Of a stretch of 64,000 nucleotides of DNA, positions 1 to 11,932 are shown one piece after another (within the stretch, counting starts at the first letter, position 1; each line of letters opens with the position of its first letter). Below the pieces are notes generated by a model. It ran no database searches and was not told the DNA's origin. It saw nothing but the letters and a program-made list of their open reading frames with translations. Origin of the DNA: Cinclus cinclus (taxonomy: Eukaryota; Chordata; Aves; Passeriformes; Cinclidae); contig NW_026912173.1 of the NCBI RefSeq assembly GCF_963662255.1, forward strand, positions 1 to 64,000, given 5' to 3'. The position numbers and the translations under genes are program-made.

Positions 1-2828
1 ACGCATATCTTACATGTCATGAAATAATATTTTTATTTTTATATAAATAATAATAATAATAATAACGTGAAATAATGCTGACAGTACTCGTGTGTTAGCT
101 TTGGTTGCTCAGGGATGTAACACTGAATACCCTACAGAAAAGCTTTAACAAGGACATCAACGTCACGGCAAACTTTGTGAGACTGTTTATAATGAATACA
201 GGAGGAAGGGATGAAATTGGCTGCTTTCATGGGGTTTGCTGACACTGTGATGTGGAATGTGTTTTTTGTTAGTGTGGAAAACACAGTGATTAAGACTGCT
301 GGGTTTTTCATACAGCAGGCTATCCACAAGCTGCGGCATTGGTTGGACAGATGAATGTTTGTTAAAAGAGCAGTTGAAAAAATGAGGAGCTGAGAAGCTG
401 TCCCGATGGAGAAGCCAACTCCCAGATGTGCTCCCTACCCTTAGCAATGGGCCCACTGGGAAATGGAAAGGCCCTGGATGTGCATGGCTGCTCCCGGTTT
501 GCAAATACAACCATGGCCAGTGAGACTTGGACTTCCTGGGAAAATGTTCTGGGTGCCATGGTCCCTGACAGGGCCCCCCAGAGGCTGCAGGGCTGGACTG
601 TGATGAATTGGAATTAATTAGGATAAATCAGAAGCAAATGAGAGTTATCAATACGGAAAGAGGAGTTCAGATTCCTCCAGGACACTTTGTTTGGGGAACT
701 GCTCACTGGAGCTTGGCCTTGCAAAGGGTTCACGTCACGGGAAGAGGAATTGATGCAGATTGTCAAGGAGAAATCAAAGTAATCCTTTTCAGCAATAGTG
801 AACACGATTGGATGATTTAGCCCTGTGGCACAGTAGCACCATTATTGATCTTCCAGCTTTCCAAACATCAGTGAAGGAAGGAGATCCAGCTCAGATCAGC
901 ACTGTTTGTGGAGATCAAGGCTTTGGATGCAGCAGTCCTAATAATGGAGCCAAAGTGTGGGTGGAGAGGCCAAGTGGCCCTCCCGAGCCAGCTGCAGGAG
1001 CAGCTCTGGGGAAAGACAAGACTGTTGGAATGCTGGAACCTGGCAATATGTCCCTGCAGCCAAGTGCTCTATGTGAGAACAAGTGGATGTTTTGGGATAT
1101 TGTTTTAGAGATCGTGCCAGACCACATCTGCGTGTTTGCCCCAAGGGTCCCGTTTGGGAAATGCTCTGATCCACGGGGCTCCATGTGAAGGCTGATGTGA
1201 CACTGAGGCACTTCCAGACGAATTCCAGCCAGGAGCCTGGGGGTCCCTCAGGGCCTGGGACCCGGCACCTCTCCAGCCAAAGGGGAAAGGACCCCAGCAA
1301 GCCTTGTTACCCGCAGACAGCGCAGGAAAGCTGAACAGCAAAGGTCCCTAGGGACATTATTCTGGAATTAAATGGGCACCAGCTGCATGGACAGTGGAAT
1401 TACTGTTCCTAACCCGGATGAGACTGAGGAAAAAGAATGAGTCACCTTGTCACTAAAGTAGTGCTTATGTCTGTAAGCTGTGTCTTGAGAGTCAGCCAGA
1501 ATCTTTGTTTGCCAGAAACACCTGTAGAGTTTCATCAGGGATTAGTCCTGAAATTGTTCTGAAAATGTAAAGATCTTAGTAGCCAAAATACTCCATGTAA
1601 GTAATTGCTGGGTATGTCCTCAACTAATGTTGGGAGGAATGGGGGTCCCTTGGAGGGCCCACCCTGTGGGGTGGCCAGAGCTCTGTCCATGGGCTCTGAC
1701 TCCTAACAGAGTCAGTGCAGGGACAGTTAAAGAAAACTGTGCTGTGCAAAAAAGGAATACAATGATCAGCTTCACAGGGTTCACTAAGATTTCCCTTCAG
1801 TAGAAACTGAACCCTGTTGGAGTTAGAGGCCCCAGTGTGAAAGGATTTCTGTGCTTTGCCATCACTCCCAATGTCCATAGAACTTGGGGTGCTGGAGCTG
1901 GTCAGGGTCAGTGTTAGAGCACTGCCAGCTGCAGGGCCACTGTGAAACTGCTGTGGCCCAAAGGCACGGGGGACACAAGAGGAGCACAGGGAGGAGCCCT
2001 GGATGCATCAGCAGCCCACAGTGGGAAATGGGAAATCAGACCTTTGGTACTGGGAATGGGACCTGCTGGATGTGCAGAGACAATGCCTGTAAAGGCTTCC
2101 CTCAATGTGTTTGGGTCCTGTTTTTCAGGCAGTGTTGATGCCTCCCTTGGGGGTACTTCAGCAACAAGCAGAAGGAAGAGTTTGGGCCGAGAGAACATTT
2201 CCCCCCACAGAGTGCCTTTGGTCTCAGAAAGCCAAAGACTCTGGTTCACCCTGTGCCCCATGAGCACTGCCTCGTCCTATGGAGTTCACATTAATGAGCT
2301 ACATGGATTATTTGAAGAAGTAGAAAAGGATACTGTGCAAATATCCAGTAGCACATGCTGTGAGCTCCAACAAACACAAATGGGGCTCTACAGAACCTCA
2401 TGGCCTTGGATCATCTGCTTGCTGGGCAAGGAGGAGCCTGGGCTATGACGGGACAGGAATGTTGCACTTCTATCAGTGATGAGTCTGAAGTGCAGCCATC
2501 AGGAATCACCTCAATAGGAAGAGCAGTAGAAGAGTGGCAGAAAGAAGAAAATTCTTCTTGCTGAGATTGCCTTCATGCCTGCCAAATTGGAGGCTGCTGT
2601 GAAATGCATTTGTGGCAGTCACTGCAAACATTGCAGTGTGAGCCCTTGGTGTGTAATGATTCCATGTTAGAGTTGTTGTGACACTTTGTGCTGGGAAATG
2701 GAGCACTGAGACTTGTCTCAAGAGAGACACAGTCTCAAGAGAAAGTGGGGATTTGAGAAACAACAGAGAAGAGCAACTAATTAGGCATGTTTTAAAAGAG
2801 TTGCAAATTACAGCTCTGAGTAATGAAC
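1..2828. other. No supported gene; (AAT)n microsatellite near 46-66
   Basis: I see no reading frame with a recognisable protein and no convincing exon here. A short AAT-repeat lies at about 46-66. The longest open frame (168 codons near 1942-2448) has no recognisable motif and low-complexity composition, so I do not call it coding. It may be intergenic or intronic. Confidence 0.5.
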
Positions 2829-2859
2829 TGTTCTTCAATTAATGCTTAATTGAAGAACA
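2829..2859. repeat. Perfect palindrome, 14-bp arms, 3-nt loop
   Basis: The left arm TGTTCTTCAATTAA is followed by TGC and then its exact reverse complement. The arms are AT-rich and match at every base. It could extrude as a cruciform or fold as an RNA hairpin. No T-run follows that would suggest an RNA polymerase III terminator, and no gene nearby explains it. Confidence 0.85.
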
Positions 2860-3957
2860 AGAGGTGATGCCTTTGTGCCTCATGCCTAAATCCAAGAATC
2901 CATTATTGAAGGAATTGTTATGGAGGTTGTAGTTCATGCCTTGGTCAAAGCACTGGTTGAAGTACCAAGGCCCGAACATCAGGCCCTGAGCCAAAGCTGA
3001 ACTCTAGATGCACCTTCCAAGCAAATGTTATATTTTTATCTGCTCATCATTGAGGCTTTTTTAGCAATACGATCTCTGTATCTGTGTATTGGTGAAAGAA
3101 GGATTTACCTTTCAGCATTTAGAAATCCAACAAGGTCCCATCTAGCCTTGTTTGGGGGTGTTTGGTCCAAGTGACCTCCCTTGGTTCCTCCTTGAGCCCT
3201 GGCCAGGCGTTGGGAGGAACCAAACAGGAGACTTAAACCCATGTTCCTGCACTAGGAGTGCTGTCAGATTCTCTGTTCAACACCATCAGAGCTGGGCCCT
3301 CTCTCAGCAGGGCTGGAAGCCTCAGCTGTGGCTGGAGGCACCTGCAGGAATTCCCAGTGTCCGGGAGTGGCTCTGCAGTCCTTGGCTGTGACAGCTTCCC
3401 CCAGCTGATGTGTGCATCTGGGTGATGGTAAAGTCTGGGGGGAACTGCTGATGGATCTTTCTTAATCACTGCGGGCACTTCTTGGGAGTGATGTCTGGGT
3501 GCATTGCTGAGCTTCTCCTGTTGTGATTCTTTGCAGTTTTGCGTTATATAAATTACGCAATTCCTTCAGCTGGTGTCTGTGTCTTTGGTGCTGACCCTGG
3601 CCACTGGTGAAACTGAGTCCCATCGTGCCTAGGAGTTACCTGGGAAGACAAACGCCACCACTGCAAATGTCCCCTGGTTTCTGCCTTCTTCCCCCCACTT
3701 TATACGCTGAGCATGATGTCCCATGGTCCGGGATCTCCCCCGGGTCAGTTGGGGTCACCTGTCCTGGCTGTGTCCCCTCCCAAGCTCCCCTGCACCCCCA
3801 GCCCCTCCCCAGCGTGGCTGGACGAGGGGCAGGAAAGGCCTTGGCTCTGTGCAAGCTCAGCAAGAGCAAAACCATCTGTGTGTGATGGAGCCTGTGCTCA
3901 GCACCCGACCCCAGCAGTGTCTCGGTGCCAGCGTCCGTGGCATCAGGCCCTACAAGG
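2860..3957. other. No supported gene
   Basis: Mixed-composition sequence without a recognisable coding region or repeat family. Short open frames on both strands look like chance in GC-rich DNA. Confidence 0.45.
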
Positions 3958-4540
3958 GGTTTCCATGGCAAGTGCCATGCCAGGTGACCCAGGTGTCCTG
4001 TCCCAGTGAGGCTTGCCATGGAAACAGTGCCCAGCTGACCTTTCTGTCTGGCTGAGCTGGCCTTTGGCCCTGGCCCTGGGGTTTGCTGCTGGTCCCGCTG
4101 CGCCTGCCCAGCCAGCGCGGCACAGGGCAGGTGGCCATGGCACAAGCCCCCAGCGAGGGATCCCCTCTGGCTCTGGGCAGTGACAGCAGCCCTGAGCAAG
4201 GGGCCCAGGGCAGGTTTCCATGACAAGCAGCCATCACAATGGCTCCAGGCGTTGGCTGCCGTGGCACCAAAGTGAGGAAGGGGTCTCTGTGGCTGTTGCC
4301 ATGGCACCTGACTGCATCAATGAGTGTCAGTGCAGCTGAAGCTGGACCAGCCCCGGCACCGCTTTGTCCTCAGGGTTGCCATGGCAGCTGAGGACACAAC
4401 AGGTCTGCATGCAAGTGCCCATGGAACCTGACTGCACAAATGGCTCCTTGGGGTGGTTTCCAAGGCAACTTGAACTGATGAGGGTTGCCCTGGCACCCAA
4501 ACCCACTAGTGGGGGTCAGTGCAGTGTCCCTGGCAACAGT
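3958..4540. promoter_or_regulatory. Cluster of X-box/RFX-like motifs
   Basis: About ten near-palindromic motifs of the form G-T-T-Y-C-C-A-T-G-G-C-A-A-C recur, at about 3959, 4011, 4130, 4213, 4251, 4293, 4373, 4454, 4482 and 4526. Examples are GTTTCCATGGCAAG, GGTTGCCATGGCAGC and GGTTTCCAAGGCAAC. RFX transcription factors are known to bind X-boxes of the type GTNRCC-N(0-3)-RGYAAC. The sequence between motifs is only loosely similar, so this could be either a diverged tandem repeat or a real enhancer-like cluster. No gene is visible within 3 kb. Confidence 0.45.
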
Positions 4541-4715
4541 CCCTTGCAATGGCCCAGGGCACCTTGGGATGCTAATCCACCCTCACAGCTGGGCAGGGCA
4601 GCTCTGGAATGGTCTTGGTGCTGCCTGGGGCTTGGCACACACTTGAGGAGGGTGTCTGTTTTCAGTGGGGAACTTTTCGTTTTTTGGAGCAATCAAAACT
4701 GTTGTAGGTTGGTGT

Positions 4716-4731
4716 AAAAAAAAAAAAAAAA
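4716..4731 (+). repeat. Poly(A) run of 16
   Basis: A run of A follows GGTTGGTGT. It could be the tail of an old retroposed sequence, but no flanking target duplication was found. Confidence 0.5.
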
Positions 4732-4929
4732 CAAAGAGGAAAACCCTTCTTAGGGTGTGTGCAGCCAGTTCTCCAAGCAAAGCAGGGGTGTCAGCTGAGT
4801 CAGGACAGACAGGATGCGGTTGGGGAATGTGCAGCAAGGTTGTCCACACCGGGTCAAACCTCAAGGCACAGCTTCTCTGAGCAGGCCAGACCTCCTTAGG
4901 AGAGACCCTGGAACAATATCCATCACACA

Positions 4930-5560
4930 ATGCTACAATCTCAGGGCCTGAGAGGAGACTGCAGAAACCTCTCCAGGAGTCCAAGTCAGAAAAAAGAATG
5001 CAAAGGGTCTGGAGGCATTAATGGGTCCCACTGAGGTCCAGCTGCAGCACAGGCTGCTCATGGGCTCCTTGCAGGAGGGAATTGGAGGCCAGGATTGCAC
5101 AAAATCCTCACAGAGACTCAGTGTGGGAAGGAAAATGCAAAGTACCCTAAAACACCTTGGTTATCTCAAAGCATTAATGAGGCCCCCCCCCCTCCCCCCC
5201 CAGTGTCTAAAACAGAGCAATCAAGGGACTCCTTAAAGTAGATAATTGGAGGTCAAGATTGCACAAACCTCTCCTGGAGTCGGTATCAAAAGGGAAACAC
5301 CTAGTACTTGAAAAATCTGAAGTACCCTGAAGCATTAATGAGCCCCACTGAGTGTTGGTAATGACTAAGAATCTCAAGGGACTCATTAGAGCAGATAATT
5401 GAAGACCAGGATTGTAGGAAGCTCTCAGAGACTCCAAGGCAAGAGCAAAGGCCAAGGTCCTTTAAAAAACCTGCAGTCCCTGGAAGCATTCAGGAGCCCC
5501 CCAGGGCCATTCCTGACCAAGGCTCCCCAGGGACTCATGCCAGCAGATCCCTGAGGCCAC
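4930..5560. repeat. Tandem repeat, ~155-bp unit, about 4 copies
   Basis: The landmark GCATTAATG (or GCATT) recurs at about 5015, 5171, 5332 and 5486, giving periods of 156, 161 and 154 bases. Around each landmark the same blocks appear in order: CTCC..GAGTC, a purine-rich stretch, GCATTAATGRGYCCC, then TCAAGGGACTC and ATAATTGGAG. Copies are clearly diverged. A poly-C tract interrupts the second copy near 5181-5200. Confidence 0.75.
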
Positions 5561-7537
5561 CGGGGTGTGGGGCAGGGGAGGATGCTGAGGGCAGGACAAG
5601 GGGGTGACAGTGCCCAGCCTTGCTGGGGCTGTGCCAGGAGGCCCCAGTGGCTCAGGACAAGGTGTCTCCTCCCAGCCCTTGGTGGCACAGACGCTGCTGT
5701 GCCCCAGGGCACCAAGACTTGGCTTCTCCTGGGCACTGCCAGCCCTGCCAGGGCCCTTGGCCATGTCCAGCACAGCTTGTCCTGCACTGTCCCACAGCTG
5801 CTGCTGTGCCCCTGCAGGCTGCACACTCCCATCTCGCTGCCCCCCTGGCTCTGCCCTGCCACTGCCCACCCTGCCCTGACTTCTGCCCAGGCTGTCTCTG
5901 CAACCCCCAACCAATGGGCTGGGGATGGGCAAGTGTTCCTTAGGGCACAGGGAGGGGACAGCTTGGCTGGGGTGACCCAAGGGCTCTCCCATTGCATGCG
6001 ATGTCAAGGGCAGCAATACACTGAGGGCAAGGAAGGGCATGAGATGGTCTCTGAATTTTCTCTATTAATACGTTTGTCTTCCAAAGCAACCACTACATCT
6101 ACTGAATTCTTGCCTCCCTGTGGTTTTCTTTGCTTCTGCATTTGGCCTTTGCTTTTTACTTCCTTGCCCTGCCCTCCCCATTAATCTCTCATTCTGTTGA
6201 CCCACAGGTTTTCAGCTTATTTTCTCCTGTTGTCTGACTGAGGAGGGCCAGTGACAGACACTTGGCTGTCACTTGATCGACAGAGAGGTTTAACCATGGT
6301 CACCTTTCCTAAGCCTTCTCTTCTGGGCACAGCCAGCAATGTCAGGGCTCTGTCAGGTGCCCAGCCCTGAGCTGGGCTCATGCCCCGCTCACAGCCACAG
6401 GGGCATCCAGGGACACAAGTCCTTCCCTGGCACACACACAGACAGTTCATTGCAGCACGGGCAGCGGCTCCCTGGGCTCTGCTGCCGCTGCCAGAGCCTG
6501 GCAGGGAGCTCAGCCCTGCGGGTGTCACCCTGCCCTGCCCCTGCCCCAGGTGCCCCACGGCCGGAGGGATGGACACGGGGAGCTCTGGGCACAGGAGCTC
6601 ATCCCAGCCCTGCATTCAGGAGTTCCCAGGGGACCTTACTCTCTGGAAACTCCAGGAAGAGCTGAAGGTGTTTGTGCTCCCTGGGTTTATGTCGTCGTCG
6701 TCCCCACCCCCACCCCACGCAGAGGATGCTCAGGGCTGTGTCTTGTCCTTGCACTGCAAACACAGACTCCTCACCCGGTCACTTGATGTCCCACCATGGA
6801 GGGAAGAGCAACCTCTGTGACCTGGGCTGAGAGGCCACTGCTGGAAGCAGCGCTGCCTTTGCAAGGGCACACCTGGGGGCCTCCACCCTGAACACTGCCA
6901 CATTTTTCTCTTCACTGCTGGTTTCCTCTCCAGGGCACTGTGTTGGGCACATCCTTGAGAACAAATTGGGAAGAAGATTGAAGCTTTCGGGCCCTGCTCC
7001 GGGGACATGCCCTTGCACCATGGAAATGCTGTTGTAGAGCCCAGCTCTGTCCCAGCAGTGCCCACAACCTGTCCTTGCCTGCAGTCTCTGGACAGTCACC
7101 CAGCAGGGCAGGGACCAAGCTGAGAGAGCCCTGAGGCCTTAAACCAGCACAGGGGCTCTGAAGGGGAGTGTGGAAGTGAAGGAAGAGGAGGTTACACAGG
7201 AGAAGCCCTGGGGCTCCCTGGCAATGCTGTTCTGCTGGGACTCTTCTCCCCCTGCTCTGCCCACAGGCACTGACCCTGCAGCTCCAGAGATGTCAGGGAG
7301 GAAAGATGTCAGGCAAACAAGACAACACAGAGTTCTTTCTGTTGTTTCAGCACACACTTACTGTACTAGAGCTCCCCATTTCTACAGTCTCTGGGTCACA
7401 CTAGAAAGGCAAATACTGAAATATTTGCCTGAACAGTCCAAGATTTTGGTGCGAGCAAGTTCTCAGAAGTGTAACACCTGTGTCAGCAGCAAAAATACGG
7501 GACACAAAGTGGGCATTAATGAGTAACTTAGTAACAG
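5561..7537. other. No supported gene
   Basis: GC-rich sequence with several long but featureless open frames on both strands (for example 205 codons at 5567-6184). They are rich in Pro, Cys, Ala and Gly, overlap one another in several frames, and show no motif. I take them as chance frames in GC-rich DNA. Confidence 0.45.
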
Positions 7538-8491
7538 CTATGCAGAAGAATGACAGTTCATTGCTTCTGAAAACCACTCAGTGATCATTGTCCTCAGGGT
7601 GTCCTTCAGGTCCTGGTTCCTCAGGCTGTAGCTGAGGGCGTTCAGGGCTGGAGGCAGCACTGAGTACAGAAGTGACAGTGCCAGATGCAGGGATGGGCAG
7701 AAGATGGAGGGGGGCTTCAGGTAGGCAAACATGACAGTGCTGAGGAACAGGGAGAGCACGGCCAGGTGAGGGAGGCAGGTGGAAAAGGCTTTATCCCATC
7801 CCTGCTCAGAGGGGATCCTCAGCACGGCCCTGAAGATCTGCACATAGGAGAAAACAATGAATACAGAAGAAGCAAATGCTAAACAGGTACCACCCATGAG
7901 TAGGCCAAGTTCCCTGGGGTAGAATTTGGAGCAGGAGAGCTTGAGGATCTGGGGCATTTCACAGAAGAATTGGCCCAGGGAATTGCCCCGGCACAGGGGC
8001 AGTGAAAATGGACTGGGAGTGTGCATGAGAGCATGGAGAAAGCCACTGGCCCAGGCAGCTGCTGCCATGTGGGCACAAGCTCTGCTGCCCTGGGGGATCC
8101 CCTAGTGCAGGGGTGTGCAGATGGACACGTAGTGCTTGTAGCACACGAGGGTCAGGAGATACTACTCTGCTGTGGTAAAGAACAGCAAGCAAAAGAGCTG
8201 TACAGCACATCCTGCACAGGAGATGGGCCTGGTGCCCCAGAGGGAATTGTGCATGGCTTTGGGGACAGTGGTGCAGGTGGAGCCCAGGTCGCTGAGGGCC
8301 AGGTTGAGCAGGAAGAAGAACATGGGGGTGTGCAGGTGGTGGCCGCAGGCTACGGCGCTGATGATGAGGCCGTTGGCCAGGAGGGCAGCCAGGGAGATGC
8401 CCAGGAAGAGGCAGAAGTGCAGGAGCTGCAGCTGCCACGTGTCTGCCAATGCCAGCAGGAGGAAGTGGCTGCGGGAGCTGCTGTTGGACAT
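7538..8491 (-). pseudogene. Olfactory receptor pseudogene, OR14-like (avian gamma-c type)
   Basis: Olfactory receptors are seven-helix G-protein-coupled receptors of olfactory neurons. The single-exon frame runs from ATG at 8491 (MSNSSSRSHFLLLAL, an NSS N-glycosylation site near the start) through HLHTPMFFFLLNLALSDL (helix 2), the helix-5/6 segment with RIPSEQGWDKAFSTCLPHLAV, and PPALNALSYSLRNQDLK in place of the usual helix-7 PxxNPxIYSxRN. It is broken by two in-frame TAG codons, at 8162-8164 just after TTAE and at 8102-8104 near the end of the DRY-region segment. The rest stays in one frame, with about 318 codons in total, normal for the family. The DRY motif has become KHY. It belongs to the avian-expanded OR14 group by motif; a functional receptor is not possible without readthrough. 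Confidence 0.9.
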
Positions 8492-9869
8492 TTCTTCACT
8501 CCGGGCATTGGAGACTGTAGAAAGAAGGCAATGACAAGCTGGGACAGATTTCCCTTGGTCATTTCTGGTCTAATTTCTTGGGAATCTCACCAATATGACT
8601 TCTCTTCCTAGGGGGGATCTTGGCGCAGCTTCTTTGTTTTTGAGCTCTGGTTTGTCTTGCTGCCTCATCTTCAGCATTGCTCTCAGCCTGCACACTGGGG
8701 AGCTCCGAGGGAAAACTGGGCTCCCTGTGCCCAGGGCAGTCAGACCTGCTGGTCCCCACACAAGTGCACTTTGCTCATGGCAACTCCATTTTAGACAAAT
8801 GAAATTGAAAATGTTCTTAAACAATAAAGTGGACTTTTTAAAGTCTCCAATTTCAAAATCATTGAACCCTGGAGGCACTGATGGCAGGTGGGGACAAGAA
8901 ATAGAAAGGTGTCCCTGGTGCTGAGCTCACCTGGATGTGTTTCAGGAATGCAAAGGCCAAAGCCTGAGCCCCAGTCCCTGGCAAGGCAGATCCTGTCCCT
9001 CCCTCATTGCTCAGGGCTCTTCCCGGGGCCAGCAGCCATGGCCAAAGTGCTGCAGGAGTTGGCTCTGGCAGGGCCTTTCAGCTGCTGCCCATCCCTGTGC
9101 CCTCTGCAGCCCAGGCTGTCCTACGGTGCCCATGCCCTGCCCCTCTGTCCCTGCAGGCTGTCCTCAGCCCCCGGCTGCCCCACCTCGCTGGCCCCTTCCT
9201 TTGCTGCCAGCTCTGCCTCCTGCCTGCCTCTGCCTGGCCACACAAAGCCTTGGGCTGCTCCACACTCTTTCTGGGGGATTTCTTGCACCACAGCCCTGCC
9301 CTGGCAGAGAAATTCCTTTCTCCTTGGGTCCAGTCTGGCCCTCCCCAGCGGCCCTTGGCATTAATCTTTTCTATCTCTGGCTGTTTTCTGCCATGTCAAA
9401 AGGATCCACCATCTCTGAAACCACCCTTCAGGCACTCCCAGGGCTCTCCTCCACCATCCTCAGCCTCCACTCCACTGAGCACAGAGCTCCTTTGTCCCTG
9501 TATCGTGGTCATGTGCTTGAGGCCTCCAAACCCCATCCCAGGAGATCTCTGGACTTTCTCCAAGATGTTGGCAAATAAACCAATTCTGCTCATAGTCTGA
9601 GAAATTCACCGCAGGACCAGGCCAGCCTGACCTGTCTATCCTGGCTACTTTTGTCTGGGAGCAATCCTTGGATATATGGAATTTGGGAGGCCAAATTCCA
9701 ATTTAGGTCATGGTCAGGAAGGACAAGAAGGCCGGTTCTTTTCCCTAGGAAGGAAGGCACAGAGCCCCAGTGCTCCAGAGACTGATGAGAGGCAGCCCTG
9801 GACATTCCATGGGCAGCCAGACCTGTCAGGTAGCCCCTGGGAGGCCAAGCCAGCCAGACCTGTTCCATG
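8492..9869. other. No supported gene; upstream flank of the OR pseudogene
   Basis: There is no recognisable coding region. The CT/GC-rich block at 8930-9600 has overlapping open frames in several phases, all without motifs, and resembles the composition of 5560-5940. A short ERV LTR begins at 9870. Confidence 0.45.
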
Positions 9870-10426
9870 TGTGATAATTGATAAAAGATTCGTGTCAATC
9901 ATAAAAGTAGCTGGGTTTGTATAAACCAGAATACTCAGGTCTGAAATGAAGCATGGACATTAGACAGAGAAAATACATATGATTAAATAATTTTGTTTAA
10001 ATCCCCCTATTATGAATATTATGATTTTTTTATTAAATTGTATCTGATACCAGTTTGTAAAACGGGGGTTTCCCACGGCCTGAAAGATATTGCAAAATCA
10101 GATTTCCTGCATTTGTATAATCAATTGCAGCCTAAAAGATTTTGCACTACCAGATTTCCTGCCTTGGAAATTGCAATCAATTGCAACTTAGCTGTTAAGA
10201 CAAGACCCCCATGTCTACTGTTCCTTATCTACCAAGACCACATGGCTGCTTGGCAAACTGTCCCGAGACTACAAGGAAAACCATCCTATAAAAAGGAGCT
10301 GCAAACCAAGCTGCAAACCAGTGGGCGCTGACCCCTCACGTTCCCCAGCGCTGCTTGCTCCGTCTACACCAAATAAAGCAATGTAAATTTTGCTAAATAT
10401 CGAGACTTTGTTTCTCATTTATAATA
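9870..10426 (+). mobile_element. LTR of a class I ERV, plus strand (base of the nested stack)
   Basis: It begins TGTGATAATTGATAAAAG and ends near CATTTATAATA, where the original terminal CA appears mutated to TA. A related LTR lies reversed at 38468-39074, which fixes both boundaries: the two share most of their length, including TATAAAAAGGAGCTGCAAACC (TATA box region) and AATAAAGCAA (poly(A) signal). It is followed after 3 bases by a primer-binding site, so this is a 5' LTR with remaining internal sequence, not a solo LTR. Confidence 0.8.
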
Positions 10427-10429
10427 ATT

Positions 10430-10447
10430 TGGTGCTGAAACCTGGGA
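10430..10447 (+). other. Primer-binding site, tRNA-Phe-like
   Basis: TGGTGCTGAAACCTGGGA differs at two positions from TGGTGCCGAAACCCGGGA, the complement of the 3' end of vertebrate tRNA-Phe. Both differences are C-to-T, as expected from CpG or general decay. It places the element with tRNA-Phe-primed class I ERVs. Confidence 0.7.
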
Positions 10448-10473
10448 CATCCTTGGAGCCTTGAGAGGCACTT

Positions 10474-10924
10474 TGTCCTGGTTTACAGTACAAGATACAT
10501 ATTCTATAACCATCTGAGAAGGGTGATCATCCTTATCTCTGTGGAAAGTATCTTCTGTTAATGGGCCTTTGAGTCCTACTGTGTAACTGATGAGATTACA
10601 TCATCCCATTGGGAGATGCTCCAGCCAGGAGGATGAGCCAAGCCTTTCCTACCTAGATATAAACTGAGGTTTAGAACGCCAAAGGCAGCCTTTTTCCACT
10701 GGATTCCAGAGGAAGAACCAGGCTTTTATCCCCATCATTGCTGGACCCTTTGGAGGAAAACTGCACCAGCACCCTGACTGACAGGGTATCAGGTTGTATT
10801 CCGACTCTGTCAGTGGTTTTATTTTTATTATTGCATGTATTTTTTTTTCCTTTTTTTCTCTTCCCTATTAAAAATTGTATTACTGACTTGAAGTCTCACT
10901 GGTTTTGCTGTTCAAACCAGTACA
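10474..10924 (+). mobile_element. Solo LTR, ERVL type, inserted in the ERV leader
   Basis: TGTCCTGGTTTACAGTAC to CAAACCAGTACA, 451 bp, same family as the LTRs of the provirus at 44318-50460 but in opposite orientation. Flanking bases CACTT and CACTG look like a 5-bp target duplication with one change. It carries one copy of the U3 block that is duplicated in the provirus LTRs. TATA-like and AATTAAAAA-type polyadenylation regions are visible. No internal ERVL sequence remains, consistent with LTR-LTR recombination. Confidence 0.85.
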
Positions 10925-11287
10925 CACTGTGATTTCGGGGAGGCACCCCGCTCCCACGGCCCTGGTTCCTCAGTGGTTCTCAGGACCCATGGACGTACCT
11001 CACGATATAGGCTGAGCAAGGAAAAAAACTCCCCAGAAGACCACGGCAAAATCACCTGTCATTCTTGTGCACGCAGACCCAGACAGGAGCGTCGAAGCCG
11101 TAAGTGACTGTCTGGTTTGGTGGAGGTGACTGTGTGCTTGCTGAATGAGATGTGGATTTTTCCATGAAGCAAGAGTGGAGTCCTTCTGACCGTGGTTCTG
11201 GTTTCCTGCGAGGGGCCCGGCTGGTGAAGGGACGAAGCGAGTGCTGCTTTTCCCATCCTAACCCAGGTAGAGGCCAGGTTCTTTTCC
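10925..11287 (+). mobile_element. Leader of the plus-strand class I ERV, left part
   Basis: Non-coding sequence between the PBS and the gag remnant of the base element, separated from its continuation at 20319 by the minus-strand ERV. A possible splice donor CCGTAAGTG lies near 11098. Assignment rests on position between LTR/PBS and gag; the sequence itself is not recognisable. A block resembling part of it (GCTGCTTTTCCCATCC..CCCAGGTAGAGG) recurs at about 20407-20440. Confidence 0.5.
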
Positions 11288-11932
11288 TGTCACTATCTGT
11301 GGGGTTTCCTGAACTGGAGATCACCCACAACAGGACATTTAGGTGGTTTAGAGTTCAAGTTTTCCCAGCTCCAGCACCGAAGAAGAATTAGGAAGCCGTT
11401 TTCTGTGGTTTTCAAGGTTGTTTATTCTTTCTTATCTAAGAAATTCTTTAACTAACAGAGGTCTGTGTAGTAGCTTGATCCAAGGCACACTCTCCATGCC
11501 CTTGGGGCAGGACGTATCTTTTATACTATAAATTACATACCTAATGTTTACAATTACTGTCCAACACATGACACCTTTATTACACTGTCCAACTTTGTCC
11601 CAAACCAATCCAGTAATGCCATCCTGACTCAGAAGGTGGATGACATGAAGAAGAAGAAGAAAAGACATACCATGCCCAAAGTCCTCCATCTTAGCTTTAA
11701 AGCCCCTAATATAAACATTTCTAAAAATTCACTTTTCTGCCTTCTAACAATCTAATTTATACTCTACTTAATTTTTGTGACTTGTAATTCTTCCTGCAAT
11801 GTTGGTAATTTTTTCCAGGGACTAAAATCCAGTCCCCAGGGGTCTTGGGCACTATACCAAGCTCTCTGAGCCCCCTGCCTGGTGAGTCTCGAGGCATCCA
11901 GGGAAGCCAGAGGAACACTCTGGACTCCCACA
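11288..11932 (-). mobile_element. 3' LTR of the ERVK-like provirus
   Basis: 645 bp, on the minus strand TGTGGGAGTCC to AGTGACA. It is preceded (higher coordinates) by a polypurine tract GTGGGGGGAAAAA at about 11933-11945. Equal in length to the partner at 19674-20318. Confidence 0.85.

Noticed and set aside
11240..11287. Possible tandem or overlapping LTR to the left of the ERVK-like provirus, because GCTGCTTTTCCCATCC recurs at 20407
   Set aside because: The similarity is short and lies in the leader of the plus-strand ERV on both sides; an internal repeat of the leader explains it better.
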